A stretch of DNA of 64,000 nucleotides from contig NC_067205.1 of assembly GCF_026262505.1 (NCBI RefSeq), positions 25,859,693 to 25,923,692 of the forward strand. Reading direction: 5' to 3'. Below are positions 31,099 to 42,475 of the stretch, piece by piece. The first letter of the stretch is position 1; each line of letters begins with the position of its first letter. This DNA comes from Trichomonas vaginalis G3. Lineage: Eukaryota; Parabasalia; Trichomonadida; Trichomonadidae. Both the position numbers and the translations under genes were made by a program. The notes under the pieces are model-generated. The model had not been told where the DNA came from. It searched no databases and saw only the letters and a list, made by a program, of their open reading frames with translations.

Positions 31099-31878
31099 AT
31101 GTCAACATCAGAGAACACAACAACTGCTATCGTTCATGAAGCCATAAGTGAAGAATACGAGTGGGTTCAGTTAAACAAACAGTTACGTCTCATTCGTTCG
31201 GTCAAAGACGATATGTACCAAATGCAAAGTATTTTGACAGCATGTGCTACACCAGATACTAAGAAACCACAAGACTGGTTTGAATTAAATAGCACTCATG
31301 AACTCCTCAGTGAGTTTGAACATGTAGAACTTAAAAAGATGTACCAAGACAGACAAAACTTACCATCACATCTAAAAGGTATATATGTTCATAAGTTCCT
31401 AGTTAGTTCAATAGCAATGTGGGCTTCGCCTCGTTATGCTTGGTATATTTGTAAACTTCTTGACGAACTTTGTACAAAGCAGAGAGAAGATATGATGAAA
31501 GAAGACAAAAGCATTCAGAAAAGAATACCACGTTCGGTACCAAAAGGAAAGGAAAAGAACTATAAGTATATGATTTATACTGAAGAGATGGAAAATGAAG
31601 AAGATAAAGATATGGTTATGTTGCATTTAGTCAGAAGAAACAACAAAAGCTTTTACGACCTTGCTAAGATTTACAAATCTGACAGAAATTGGTTCTATCG
31701 CGAAAACTTACCGATTTCAATGACACCGAATGAAGATGTGAAACAAATAGTTCAAGATACGTTACCTCAAACACACTATGATATTAAAGGTTGTACAATT
31801 CTTACATTCAAAGAAGATTTGCCATTGTTAAAGGAAAAAATAACAGAGTATTTTGACAACTTCAAACAAGCAGAGTAA
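31099..31878 (+). CDS. KilA-N domain protein 3
   Basis: The 259-residue protein has a degenerate N-terminal half and a clear KilA-N second half (GIYVHKFLVSSIAMWASPRY). A basic linker (KRIPRSVPKGKEK) and a second domain follow (YMIYTEEMENEEDKDMVMLH, then LHLVRRNN). It uses the same leader and T-run as the gene at 30399. Likely DNA-binding regulator of the element. Confidence 0.75.
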   Translation: MSTSENTTTAIVHEAISEEYEWVQLNKQLRLIRSVKDDMYQMQSILTACATPDTKKPQDWFELNSTHELLSEFEHVELKKMYQDRQNLPSHLKGIYVHKFLVSSIAMWASPRYAWYICKLLDELCTKQREDMMKEDKSIQKRIPRSVPKGKEKNYKYMIYTEEMENEEDKDMVMLHLVRRNNKSFYDLAKIYKSDRNWFYRENLPISMTPNEDVKQIVQDTLPQTHYDIKGCTILTFKEDLPLLKEKITEYFDNFKQAE

Positions 31879-31952
31879 ATTGCACTCTTTATTTTTACGC
31901 TTGACACCAAAGATGGCTCAGGTAGCTCTATAAAGTAAATTGTCTTGTCAAA

Positions 31953-32240
31953 TCCTTCTGGCATTCCGAGTCCTTCCTTCCGACAGAAAAAGTTTTTCCT
32001 TCTGGCATTCCGAGTCCTTCCTTCCGACAAGAAAAAAATTTCCCGACAACTGGAAAAAAATTTCCTGACAACTGGAAAAAAATTTCCTGTTGTTCGTCCG
32101 TAAACCCTTCAAATTTTCGAAAATTGAGAACTTTTTGGTCGAACTTCAGAAAAAGTTTTTCCTTCCAACAGAAAAAGTTCTTCCTTCCGACAGGAAAAGT
32201 CCTTCCTTCCGACAGGAAAAGTTCTTCCATCCGACAGGAC
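31953..32240. repeat. Short tandem repeats in the Maverick
   Basis: Two 44-bp units starting TCCTTCTGGCATTCCGAG, then about two to three 24-bp units with GACAACTGGAAAAAAATTTC, then four units of about 23 bp around CTTCCGACAGGAAAAG. A phrase found just after (ACAAACGAATGTCCGACGT) also occurs at 28072, before KilA-N gene 1. Confidence 0.85.
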
Positions 32241-32419
32241 ACAAACGAATGTCCGACGTTCCTCTTCCTGAATGTCTTCCAAAGCCAGAAGAACCGAAAG
32301 CTGCAGAACCACAACAGACTAAGACTCAAACACTTACATTTTTCAAGCTTGACTTTTTACAATTTGAACTTTGTTCGCGTAGATGTGAATTCTGAAAGAA
32401 GTATGAGGGTCTTGTATGA

Positions 32420-33216
32420 CTTTGTACTTCTCCCATAGTTCATGTCTGTCAAACTTACCTGCCATGGACTCTTTCATAAGTTCCATGAAATCGTCTTCGG
32501 ACAATCCAGGGAAAAGTATGATATCAGTAAGTATTCTCTTTACATCTTACTTAAACTCTTGGCTGTCTGTACACAATGACAACTGAGATGTTAAAGTGTC
32601 TGAGCTTCTTGAGAATTCGACACATGTCTTGTTCTCTGTTCTTTAACAAAGGATGAGAAGCAAAGTCATCTAAGATAAGAAGACATCTATGAGGGTATGT
32701 CTTCCAATCGTAAGATTGCAATTTCTTCGAAATGTATTCTATCTCTTTCTGTTTGTTTCTGAAGTGTTTCTTCTCTAATATTCTCTGCATTTCCTCATTT
32801 GGGTCTTTAAACTTCGAATTGACATACTCATTTATAGCATTGTACTTCAAAACTCTTCTTTGGTACTTCTTTATCCAATCTAACAACTCAGAGTCTTTTA
32901 TACATACTAACTTAGACTTTTTTATAATATCTTTGAACGAATTGACGGTTTGGTCAAATTGACCAGAAGTCGAACAAATGACTACTAACTCATAGAATGG
33001 GTTCTTCTCATCTAGTTCTTGTTGTTGTGCAGCCATTTTAAGATAAGTGAAAGTCTTACCCGACCCAGGCGGTGCGATTAGACCTGTTATACCATTCTGA
33101 GCAAATAAGAACTTGTCATGTATGGGTTTTATCTGAGCATTTTCCAACTTCCTCTTGTTCTTGTTTAAAACATTCTCAAATTTCTTGTCAATGTCAGCAA
33201 ACTTTTTTTCTAACAT
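32420..33216 (-). pseudogene. Packaging ATPase (FtsK/HerA, A32-like) remains
   Basis: Walker A APPGSGKT and Walker B CLLILDDFA with a following RHFNISVVIV segment identify the A32-type genome-packaging ATPase of Mavericks and large DNA viruses. It drives DNA into capsids. ATG at 33216; divergent from the plus-strand gene at 33253 with 36 bp between. Broken. Confidence 0.85.
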
Positions 33217-33252
33217 ATTTTTAGAAAAATTAAAATTTTTATCTTTTTGAAA

Positions 33253-33708
33253 ATGTCTAGCGATTTCGCTATCTATATTCGAGACAAGCTTTTTGACAGC
33301 AAAACTTCTGTCGACCATAAAATCTTACATAGTGTAAACAAGAAAGGTGAATTTGTTCTAAAGTTCTGTTTCTGGGAATATGACAAGAACCATAAAACAT
33401 TAGGCAGAGAAGTCTTTAAGTTTGTCAATGACAGACTTGTTGACAGAGATGACGCCGATTGGAAAGATGAAGTCCAACAAAAGTTCTTAGAATGCAAAGA
33501 AGGCACATGCGCTGTTCTTGAAGATGAAATAGAAAACAGAATAGAAGAGCTATTAAAGGACAAAGAACTTTTACATAAATATGGTTCTGAGAAATTTGAC
33601 ATAACTCCACCAGAAAAGAAGAAGAAGAGAGAAAAGAAAGAAAAGAAAGTAGAAGAAGAGAAGAAAGAGCCAGAGCCAGAGCCAGAGAAAAAGAAATTTG
33701 ACATGTAA
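33253..33708 (+). CDS. Maverick hypothetical protein with Lys/Glu tail, 151 residues
   Basis: A folded-looking N-terminal 115 residues (FVLKFCFWEYDKNHKTLGRE) is followed by a KKKKREKKEKKVEEEKKEPE tail. It faces the packaging ATPase across a 36-bp divergent spacer. Family unknown; the tail suggests nucleic-acid or protein contacts. Confidence 0.65.
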   Translation: MSSDFAIYIRDKLFDSKTSVDHKILHSVNKKGEFVLKFCFWEYDKNHKTLGREVFKFVNDRLVDRDDADWKDEVQQKFLECKEGTCAVLEDEIENRIEELLKDKELLHKYGSEKFDITPPEKKKKREKKEKKVEEEKKEPEPEPEKKKFDM

Positions 33709-33724
33709 AAATAAAATTTTATTT

Positions 33725-34144
33725 TTAGAACATTTCTGGGTCAATGTCAATGTTCTCTTCCTCTTTAGGAGCAAACACTGGCTTAGACTCTAAAATCTTT
33801 TTACCCAATTTACCTTGAACTTCAACTATCTTAGACTCATAATATTCATAGTCGTCTGCTTTCTTTGGTTCATAAGGTATAACAAGTTTGTATGCTTTGC
33901 CTTCTTCGAGTTTTGAGAACTTTCTGTCAAAATTTTCTTTGACTGCTAACAAACCTTCTATGTCTAAGTCTTCAAAAGTTGCACCACTTTTAGTCACAAT
34001 AGCAAACTTAACTGGTTCGATGTTCCAAACTTTGTCAAATGTAGACTTTTCAAAATGGTAGAAGTAAACATTCAAATAAGCGAATGGGTCTAGTTCTTCT
34101 TTAAGTCCTGACATGTACTTGTTGACTGAGATGAATTTCATCAT
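33725..34144 (-). CDS. Maverick hypothetical protein, 139 residues
   Basis: Starts at ATG 34144, downstream of a T-rich motif on the minus strand (34149-34175). Mixed beta/charged sequence (VKFAIVTKSGATFEDLDIEG) with an acidic end (EENIDIDPEMF), a layout like single-stranded DNA-binding proteins, but the family is not proven. It lies directly 3' of the helicase part and on the same strand, so a replication role is plausible. Confidence 0.6.
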   Translation of the reverse strand: MMKFISVNKYMSGLKEELDPFAYLNVYFYHFEKSTFDKVWNIEPVKFAIVTKSGATFEDLDIEGLLAVKENFDRKFSKLEEGKAYKLVIPYEPKKADDYEYYESKIVEVQGKLGKKILESKPVFAPKEEENIDIDPEMF

Positions 34145-34179
34145 CTTTTCTATCGGATAAAAAAATATTTTTTTTAAAT

Positions 34180-35409
34180 TTACTCAGAAAAATTTTTCTT
34201 TGTATATACGCCGTTCTGAACATCTAAAAGGCTTTTGACATTTGCCAAGAATGTTCGTTTAGAAGCTGCCATATAACCATACTCTTGACAATATTGTTTA
34301 TACGAATCGTACAATGACCTTTCATCTAAACACTCAAAGTTAGTCTCATCTATAAACAGTTCATATACACTCTTGTTTGCTTCTAACAATGTTTGTCTTT
34401 CTTCGGTATGTGAATTTGTCTTGGATTGAACTTTGAAATATCTAATGTCATGAAATATGAGAACAAGTGGTTGTAAAAGTTAGGTGTCAAAGTTTCTGCT
34501 AAGTCGTCAAAATATTCTGTATCTTGCATATGAGAATCTGACGTTCTGACAACTACATATCTTCTGTCAGAACTTTCTAACTTCATCGGAAAACATTGTT
34601 TGAAACCATGATGAAATTTGCAACATTTTCACAAAACTCTTTGGTCTTTATATTTTCTTTCAACACTCCAACTTTGTCTGTTATAAGACTCTTCAAAGCA
34701 TCTGAGTTTAAAACCTTTGTTGTATCTATACTTTGAAGTTCGTTACATACTATAAGTTTCATATTCTCTATTGAAGAGTTAAATTTACCGCAGATGTTTT
34801 TCTAAGTTTGTCATATTAGGGTTCGAATAGCCTCTAACAGTTTGCACAAGATATCTGTAAAAAAGTGTTCTTACAGTTCCTTGTTTTCCAATTATAATGA
34901 GAGCAGTTTCATTTTTAGCACTTGGATGTTGTAAGATGTTTGCAAACCAACATAAGATATACTCATAGACTCTTTCGTTTCCATTGCATATAATTTCTTT
35001 GACATGGTCTAACAAGCTTCTATAACATTTTCTTTCCATTCTACTTGTTCGTATTTATATCCAGTGAAGATAGAATAGAAGTTTGGAGATGGTGTATAGA
35101 CTTTATACCTCGAACTGAAAAATCTTCTAACTTTGACAATAAAATATCCCAAGCATCTAACATCTTCATGCCAACTTGTACGACTTTTATTTTCTTAAGT
35201 TTCTGTCTACATTCTTGTTCTGAAACTATCGTCGCTCTTGGTTTGTTAAAGACAACATCCCATTCTTTCATGACATAACATTCTGGGGCAGAGTCGACAT
35301 AAATGACTAAACGTTTCAAATTCTCGACTGCTTTGTTATAGTCTCTAAATGGACACATATTTCTGAACGCTTGGAAGTCATAAAAATCTGAAACATCTAT
35401 TCTGTACAT
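34180..35409 (-). pseudogene. D5-like primase-helicase (SF3) remains
   Basis: The segment around EYILCWFANILQHPSAK with TALIIIGKQG is the conserved lead into the Walker A loop of D5/SF3 viral helicases. It sits in an all minus-strand block starting at ATG 35409 behind a T-rich motif. Such helicases unwind the element during protein-primed replication or act with a primase. Broken. Confidence 0.65.
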
Positions 35410-35429
35410 TTTTATAAAAATAAAAAAAA

Positions 35430-36244
35430 ATATTTTTTTTATTCTTGACTTTGTTGTTGCATTTGTTCCATTTGTTGCATTTGTTGTTCTTGAGCTATTT
35501 TTGTTGAAGTTGTTCTTGTAATACAATACTTTCACCAGTTGCATCTTCCAATTCGAAACTTTCTGCCGTCATTGACAAATACATAGGACATAAAAGTTTT
35601 ACAGGAACAAAGTTTGCGTCAACTAAGGTTAAGTTTATGTTTGCTAAAGTGTTTGAGTTTCACTAAAGCTGAAAACTCTGCATTCGAATGAACAATAGGC
35701 AAACCAGCAGAGAAAGTGTTGTTTATACGCATGAGTATCTTTTGGTCATAGTAGTTTCTGTCGACATTCGAATAGCACTTTGAACCTAAGTTTGAAACAA
35801 TATATAAAATAGGTGTACTTAAAGTCAATGGAACAGACAAACCTTGTATGACACCTTTTCCTGTTATAGGAAACTGTTGGTAGTAAAAACCAGAATAAGT
35901 TTTGTATTATAGCTCATATCGTTTATACTAAACTCAGTCGGACATCCAAACATAATGAAACCTGCTCTAGTTGCAGCACATGTTACATCCGTCCTTAAAG
36001 TATTAAATAAGTCAACAAAACCTGTTGGTGGTATATCTGAGTAAGTATCTTCAAAGAAGTATTTTTTACCATTCACAACAACAAAGTCTTCTGGTGTCAA
36101 AAGAGCAAAACAGGCTTTAGTCGTCATCGTGTTTAAGGTCAGTTTACAATATCGTCCTTGAGGACTTTGTAAGTTTGTTGTTATAGAATTATATGACTCA
36201 GGGTTTTTAGTCGTAATAGTATAAACCACTATGTCTTCTGCCAT
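35430..36244 (-). pseudogene. Minor capsid (penton, single jelly-roll) candidate, broken
   Basis: About 270 codons of beta-rich sequence starting MAEDIVVYTITTKNPESYN, next to the major-capsid region and of the size of Maverick penton proteins. Assignment rests on size, beta content and position, not on a motif. Confidence 0.5.
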
Positions 36245-36248
36245 TTAC

Positions 36249-36830
36249 TTAGCAAGTAAATTTTAATGAAATGTTGTGGTCGTCAAATATTTTTATGACG
36301 TCTGGGAAACTATATTTTAAGTTCAACGTTTCACCTCCTTTCATAACGTATATCTTGTCAATGACATTATATGAAACACCACAGCAACTAACGTCGGGTT
36401 CTATTTCTTTGATGTTTATATCGTCTGCCTCTGTCAAAAGTTTCAATAGTTCTTTCAAAATTTCATGAGGTGCGATGACATATGAGTTCACTTTTACAGG
36501 GTTGTGTTCGACCAAGTTTAACATTATACCTAAAGCTTGACAAATCTTCTCCTGAGTTTTAAGTTTGTCTTTAAGTTGTTGGTAGTCGTTTCGAATATCT
36601 GCAACAGAACTTAAGTCTCTGCTAACTTCAGGGTATGTTGGTTGTTCTTTTACAGGAACTATTGTTATACCATCTTGGTCTTCGTATGGTTTCCCCACTT
36701 CAACATCTCTTTCTTTGACATTGACAACAACACTTTGACTGTTTGTTTGAGTTGGTGAATTTAACTTCACATCTGCCACCGCCATTAAACCTTTTGAAAC
36801 ACTTACGCTTCTATTTTTCGGAAATGACAT
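36249..36830 (-). CDS. Maverick hypothetical protein, 193 residues
   Basis: Starts at ATG 36830 (MSFPKNRSVSVSKGLMAVAD). Coiled helical middle (YQQLKDKLKTQEKICQALG) and a more beta-like end. Its start lies 18 bp from the divergent ATG at 36849. It is between penton and major capsid parts on the same strand, so a structural role is plausible. Confidence 0.6.
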   Translation of the reverse strand: MSFPKNRSVSVSKGLMAVADVKLNSPTQTNSQSVVVNVKERDVEVGKPYEDQDGITIVPVKEQPTYPEVSRDLSSVADIRNDYQQLKDKLKTQEKICQALGIMLNLVEHNPVKVNSYVIAPHEILKELLKLLTEADDINIKEIEPDVSCCGVSYNVIDKIYVMKGGETLNLKYSFPDVIKIFDDHNISLKFTC

Positions 36831-36848
36831 TTTACTTAGAATAAAAAG

Positions 36849-37268
36849 ATGGACGTATTCGAGTATCTCTTCGAATTGAAGCAGAACAAAGTTTACACAC
36901 ACAAACAATACAAATACATTGACAGAATAGTTCTTTATACAAACAATGGTAAATGTTATAGAATAGCAATATTTGCTGAACCTAAATATTTTCATAAAGC
37001 AAAGAAAGTTGGTATAACTGAAATGGTGAAAGTTCTTGAAGCAGACAAAAATATAACAACAAAACTGACCGATATTTCTAAAGGTAAGTTTATCTTACAA
37101 TTTTATGTCAAAACTGGCGTACTGTCAATATTTGACGGAGAGAAGTCAGTTCAAGAACAACTTACTGACCTGCTGCCAAAATCTGCTCGATGGAAGCTGT
37201 CGTTATACCAATCTGAGGAGCCCCAGCAGGTTTCATCGAACGAATTTTCAAAAGAGCATCTTCTGTGA
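36849..37268 (+). CDS. Maverick ORF whose 3' end overlaps the capsid gene in antisense
   Basis: A 139-residue frame (MDVFEYLFELKQNKVYTHKQ) with a compact basic domain, divergent from the 36830 gene. Its last about 105 bases lie opposite the 3' end of the major-capsid region, so the last 35 residues may simply be read-through of that overlap. Confidence 0.5.
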   Translation: MDVFEYLFELKQNKVYTHKQYKYIDRIVLYTNNGKCYRIAIFAEPKYFHKAKKVGITEMVKVLEADKNITTKLTDISKGKFILQFYVKTGVLSIFDGEKSVQEQLTDLLPKSARWKLSLYQSEEPQQVSSNEFSKEHLL

Positions 37269-38820
37269 AAAGTGCTATTGGTTTTGTAAACTTCTTTGCT
37301 TTCAATTCATTTGGACCGTCTCTGTCACCAGTATATTGTATTTGTACAGTACCAACAGTTGAAATACCACCCATAAAGTCTTCTGAGTCAGCAAATGGAA
37401 TGCCAAGCCAAAAGTTTGAACGGTCTCCATTTGTATATTGAGTTTTTTGAGCTCCTGTATGAGTCCATACTTTCACATATGGCATAATAGAACTTTGCAT
37501 TTCAGGGTTAATGGTTGTTGTGAAGTTGTTGTTAAAGTTCATAGCATCTAATGTCAAGTTGTATGACCTCATATCCTCAACTGTAGAATATTCTTCTCTT
37601 GGATAATATTTGCCATCTATGTTTATATGATATTTAATACCGGGTTGTAGAAACAAGAATAGTCATTTATAGTTCGTCTGAACAGTACAAACATAGTATC
37701 TGCATGTTTCATTGCAGTTGTTAAAGCAATATCTGTTCTTGCACCTGGGTCAGCACTTTGGTTTCCAACTTCACCTGCAAAGTCTTTGACAGATATTTGG
37801 TGTATAGGGAACATAAGTGGAACTGCAATATATTTGGCAGCTAAAGCATTTGAAATATCTGGGTCCAACATATAGACTGCAAGTCTGCTTTCTATTCTCT
37901 TGCATTCAAATTTTTCGCATGTAAACTTAACTGGGTCCCAAGCATCTCCAGCAGCATTGAAATAATAGTTTACTTCAGTGTTGAGGTTTGAGAAACCAAA
38001 GTCTAAGTCAACTTTGTCTTTGCAAAAGTCGGCGAATGACGTTTTATTTGTTCCCACTACTTCTGTAAGAGTGAATGGGTCTTGTGTTGGTGCAATGACT
38101 AAGTTATTTTTTGCTTGGGGTGAGTTCGATAGAAATTTTTCCTGCCCAGTTTGGCAAGTATCTTAAAAACCTGAAGATGAGGAAAGATGACAAAGGAACT
38201 CTAAGTTTCAGTTTTACTTTGGTTACTGCTGCTGCAGTTTGTCCAGAAAGGTCAACATAAACTCCTGGAACGTTAGGGTCAAGTCTTCTTATTTTCTCAA
38301 TAGTTGCATACTGGTCTGTTTGTTCTCTAGCTTGTGGTTGTACTGAGTTTCTCAAAGCGAACCATTCATAGTTTGCCATGTTACTGTTTGAACTAAGTCA
38401 GAGTTAGAATATATCTTATATCCCATGAAAACTTCTGGAGCATATTGGTATCCGACATAGAAAATTCCATTGCAACCTTTCTTGTCAGACAACTTGGCAG
38501 AAGGTTTTATTTCAATGTCTTGTTCCACGTATAAGAATGAGTTGTCAATAGAAATTATATGAAACCTGTCGCAAGCAATATCTACTGTTGTTGAAGAACC
38601 TTCTCCAAACTCACCTATTTCCATAAGAAACAGCAGTTGTATATTCGTAAGTTCCAGGAACTATTTCTGACCTTCTAATGGCATTGTCGCATTCGTTATA
38701 CCATTCGGAAACATTTCCATTCATAGCATCCAAAACTGTTTGGCGTTATATTCTGAGCGGCGTACATTTCATATGAGTAAAAATATAGAATAGTTGGATT
38801 TATATGTCATAATAGAACCC
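37160..38820 (-). pseudogene. Major capsid protein (double jelly-roll type) remains
   Basis: About 550 codons of beta-rich sequence in one minus-strand block. Phrases include IPFADSEDFMGGIS, VGTVQIQYTGD, LMFPIHQISVKDF and VYVDLSGQTAAAVT, and the length matches Maverick major capsid proteins. The neighbours (penton candidate, ATPase) fit a virion module. Broken. Confidence 0.6.
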
Positions 38821-38829
38821 ACGTGGACC

Positions 38830-41800
38830 AAGCTTTACTTTCTTCCTGACTGAGTTTTTTAACTCTTCTTTTTCCTTCATTGCCCTCTGCTTGAAGTTGT
38901 TGCATCTTTGCATTATGTTCATCTAGTATGTTGCAAATTTCCCATGTCCTTTTTGCCTTTTGGCTCTGGTCGCCCATCTCAGGTAACCTATATCTAGAAA
39001 GAGTTTGTCATAGTTTGTATTTGAGTCTTCGCGTATTGTTTGCATGACTCTTTCCTGAGTTTCTGGTTCAAGCTCTTCAAACAGTGCCTGTCCATATGGA
39101 ATATGCTCGTTTCCAAATATATGTTTTTGTAGCCATTCTGGTTTTCTTTCCATGTTACCAACTATATCTTTTGTGAATGGGAAAGCTTCTACCCAATCTT
39201 TCAGTCTTGCGTCGTTTATTTCTGTAGTTGGTTTTATTTTTGTCAAGGAACATGTTTTTTCAATACTAACATTTCATTTGGTACTGTCCATTTGAGTTTT
39301 CTTAAATATTCATCCCTTCTCGTTCATTGTCTGCAAAGTAAGTTTTTATGACATTTTGTAAACTTTCGTTTGCAAGGTCATGTACAATAGGTTCTCTTCC
39401 TTCTCTCTCCCTAACTTTCTTTCTAAACTCTTCACCAAATATACCATCTCTATGGTTCTGTGTAGTTCTTTGAGATAAATGTTCTAGAACGTCAGGTGTT
39501 ATATTTCCATCAGCCATGTTCATTTCATACTGGTTCAAAATATCTGCATCTTTCATATCTTTCAATGGCATTAAAGCCGCGCTTAAAATACCAGCTATAT
39601 CTGGTTCACCATTGACTTCCATTGCGTCTACAACTTCTTGGAATTGTGGTTGTAAGTTTATGAACCACCTATCTGGATTAGCTTTATGACCCCATCTCAT
39701 TGTAGTTCCATCGTCTGCAGAAACAAAAGTAGGTTTGTTTCCATCTTGGTTAGGTTCTGAATGAACTTTAAACAATGTTTCATTTCTATATGTTTTGTTG
39801 AAATTTAACCTTTTATTTTCACCGAGTTCATCCGAAGATTGAACGTTAAATGCTCGTAAGTAAAAAGGGTTGTTGTATTTGTGTACATTTTTCTTTCAGT
39901 GCTTCCATTCTATGCTGAATATTTTCATCTGGTGCTGGAGTCTTTTGTATGTCGGCAAACATTTTTCGATATTCTTCTACTATGTCAGCCGAATTTTTTT
40001 TAGACTCTTGGAAATATTCCATATTCTCCGCATACTCTTGTTGAGGGTCAAGATTTTTCGGCTGTTCCAAATCTTCATCTAGTTCTGTGAAGTTAGTTTC
40101 CAAAGGAAGGACTTGTTCGTTTCCTTCAGGCTCTTCTAGCTGTTGTTGCTGAACTATTTCTTCCATGTCTGGTTGTATCTGAACTTCTTCCTGTGGATTT
40201 CTTGTACCTCATCTGCTGGCATTTCATATATTCCGAGACCGTTTTCAACAAGTTCCCTTCTAATCATCCGGACTCAAAACCTTTCTTCTTTCGTTCCGTC
40301 TCTATTTTTTTACGCGTTTCATGAAGAAGTTAAATTGTCATTTAGCTCTGACATCAAATATCTCGGAGTAAATTCGTTCATGTCATTTGGATGATATGCT
40401 ATTAAATCATATCCCTTTGCGAGCTTGTATTTTCCAGGTTTGAGATTATATCCCTTTTGGTGCAGAGCCATAAAAGCTAAATAGGTTCGGGTCAGTATTT
40501 CCATCCTTGAACTTTCAATAGCTTCTTTATATCTGTCACTAAAGTCAATACTATCTGGGTAACCATAGTCTTCTTTAAGCATTTTTAAGAATTCTTGGTT
40601 TCCTTGTTCTCTACTTCTTTTATGTCCTTGCTCTGTTTGTGGTTGCTGTGCTGGTTGTGGAGGTGGTTGTTGTGCAGGGTTTTGAACTGTTGGTTGTTTG
40701 TGCTGGTTGTGGAGGTGGTTGTTGTGCTGTTGTTGTGCATGCCTGTGTCTGTGTCCATGTGACGATGTAAATGTTCAGGTAGTCCTGGTGCAGGTGCTTC
40801 TCTTGGAGGGTTTGGTGGTATATAAGTTCCACCAGCTGGCACATATGTTCCATCTGCCAGCGTAATGTCCTACCTGACTTTTCGTTCTTAAGAAAGCATT
40901 TACTAGGTCTGTTTTGGTCTGTTGTAACTCTTTTTCTTGACTTTTCACAACAGTTGCTTCTAACGGCGTCATAGCACTTTGAACTGCCTGTCTCGTTGCT
41001 GCATCTGTTATTTTCGTCATATTTTGTGCTACTTCTTTTAACTCTTTGTCGAAACCTTCAGACTTCCAGTTTCTTTCCAGATGAGAAGTCGTTCACTTGT
41101 TTCACCTTACTATGAAGAGCTTCGAAGGCGTTCTTAAAGTCAGCATTTGTTAAAGCTTCATTTGAACTGTCTTCAATCCGCTTGTATTTTTGTCCTTATT
41201 GACCCTATGAGTTGGGCTGCTTTAGCGTTGGCTTGGGCATCTAACCAGTCATTGTTAGCTTTTATATATTCTGCGCTTTTCATTGCCTTTTGCATGGCTG
41301 CGTCGTTATTTTTTACTTTCTTGTGCTAAGTTTTCATACTGTACGGTTTTGGTTTTGCAACTGTAAAAGTTTTTCTGCCTTTACATTTGCTTCAACTTTC
41401 TTTTTATTACTCATCGCTATCCATATATGTCTTCAGGGCTTTTTGTTTTATCTCTTCATCTTTCAGTATTTTATATTGAGTAGTTATGGTTTTTCAAATT
41501 ATGACATCTTGTTCACATTTTTGCTACTTCTGTTGCTTTTTCTGACACTTTTTTCGCATATTCCTCTGTACTTAGTTCTTTCAGTTGTTCTTCTTTCTTC
41601 TTTTTCTCTACGTTTAACTCATTGAGTTTCTTTGTGTGTCTGTCATATTCTAGTTTCTTTTCGTTTTCACTTATTTGCTTCTGTATGTCTATGTTTGACT
41701 TTTTGACATCTGTTATTTGATTTTTGAGTGAACTCAAATTCATTTTGACTTGAGGGTTAATAGCTGCTTTCCGTCTGCAGCTCCACCATAGCCTGCCATT

Positions 41801-42003
41801 TTCGCTAAAAGTGCCGCTCTTAAACCTCCACTCTGTGCACCAACAACTCGGTTTAAAAGCATAGGATTGCTTGACATTTGTTGCAACATAGTGGGGTCAT
41901 TCAGCATTTGTTGTTGCAACTGTTGTTGTGGTGTCAGTCCTTACTATTGGATGTTTCAATGCTCTCTTCCTCTTACGTATATTCTTACGTAGCTTACGTG
42001 GCA
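38830..42003 (-). pseudogene. Large modular structural protein remains
   Basis: A minus-strand block of about 3.2 kb starts at ATG 42003 with a very basic leader (MPRKLRKNIRKRKRALK). It then carries Gln/Met-rich, coiled-coil, Pro/Gln-rich (40.6-40.85 kb) and acidic segments (LPLETNFTELDEDLEQP), and a globular region near 39.3-39.8 kb. The mix suits a large virion or tegument-like protein. No named family; broken. Confidence 0.5.
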
Positions 42004-42244
42004 TTTTAAGTGAAGTTAAAAAGCGGCTTTTGACAGATGTTTATATGACACTTCTTGTTCAGCACAAAAAAACTACTCGGTCAAAGTGTTGTCAGTTTTG
42101 TAAAATAACCGTCCTATCTCATTCTATAAGGGAAAAGGCTTCTCAAAGTATACTTCCTTGGAACGCCTGTAACTTTTCCTGTAGCGACGATAGACCCTTA
42201 CTTGTCCAGACAAAGTTACACTATTTTGAGTGCTCTACAAAAAA

Positions 42245-42425
42245 GTCAACGGCGACGACTCTCAAAAACCGTTGTGTAAAAAGTTTTACCGTTGGACAAA
42301 AAAGTATATATAGAAAACAAAAAACGTTTATAGTTCATTCAATATTTGAGATGGAACGGTTTGCCAACGGTAACTATTAAATAAAATAAAAAAATAGAGG
42401 GGGTTACCGTTGACGAAAACGGTTT
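42245..42425. promoter_or_regulatory. Cluster of CAACGG sites with an inverted pair, divergent Maverick promoter region
   Basis: CAACGG or CCGTTG occurs five times and AACGG twice more in about 180 bp. Two sites form an inverted pair, CAACGGTAAC (42366-42375) and GTTACCGTTG (42404-42413). CAACGG fits the classical Myb recognition element, and trichomonads use many Myb factors. The cluster lies between two outward-transcribed Maverick parts. Confidence 0.5.
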
Positions 42426-42475
42426 ATTTTAAACTTTTCTATGAGTAGTCCGAAAAAAACAGTTCATTTTTGTCT

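Noticed and set aside
41928-42380. Plus-strand 150-codon frame at the Maverick right side
   Set aside because: It crosses the basic leader of the minus-strand structural protein and the CAACGG-rich spacer; composition and lack of domain suggest a chance frame.
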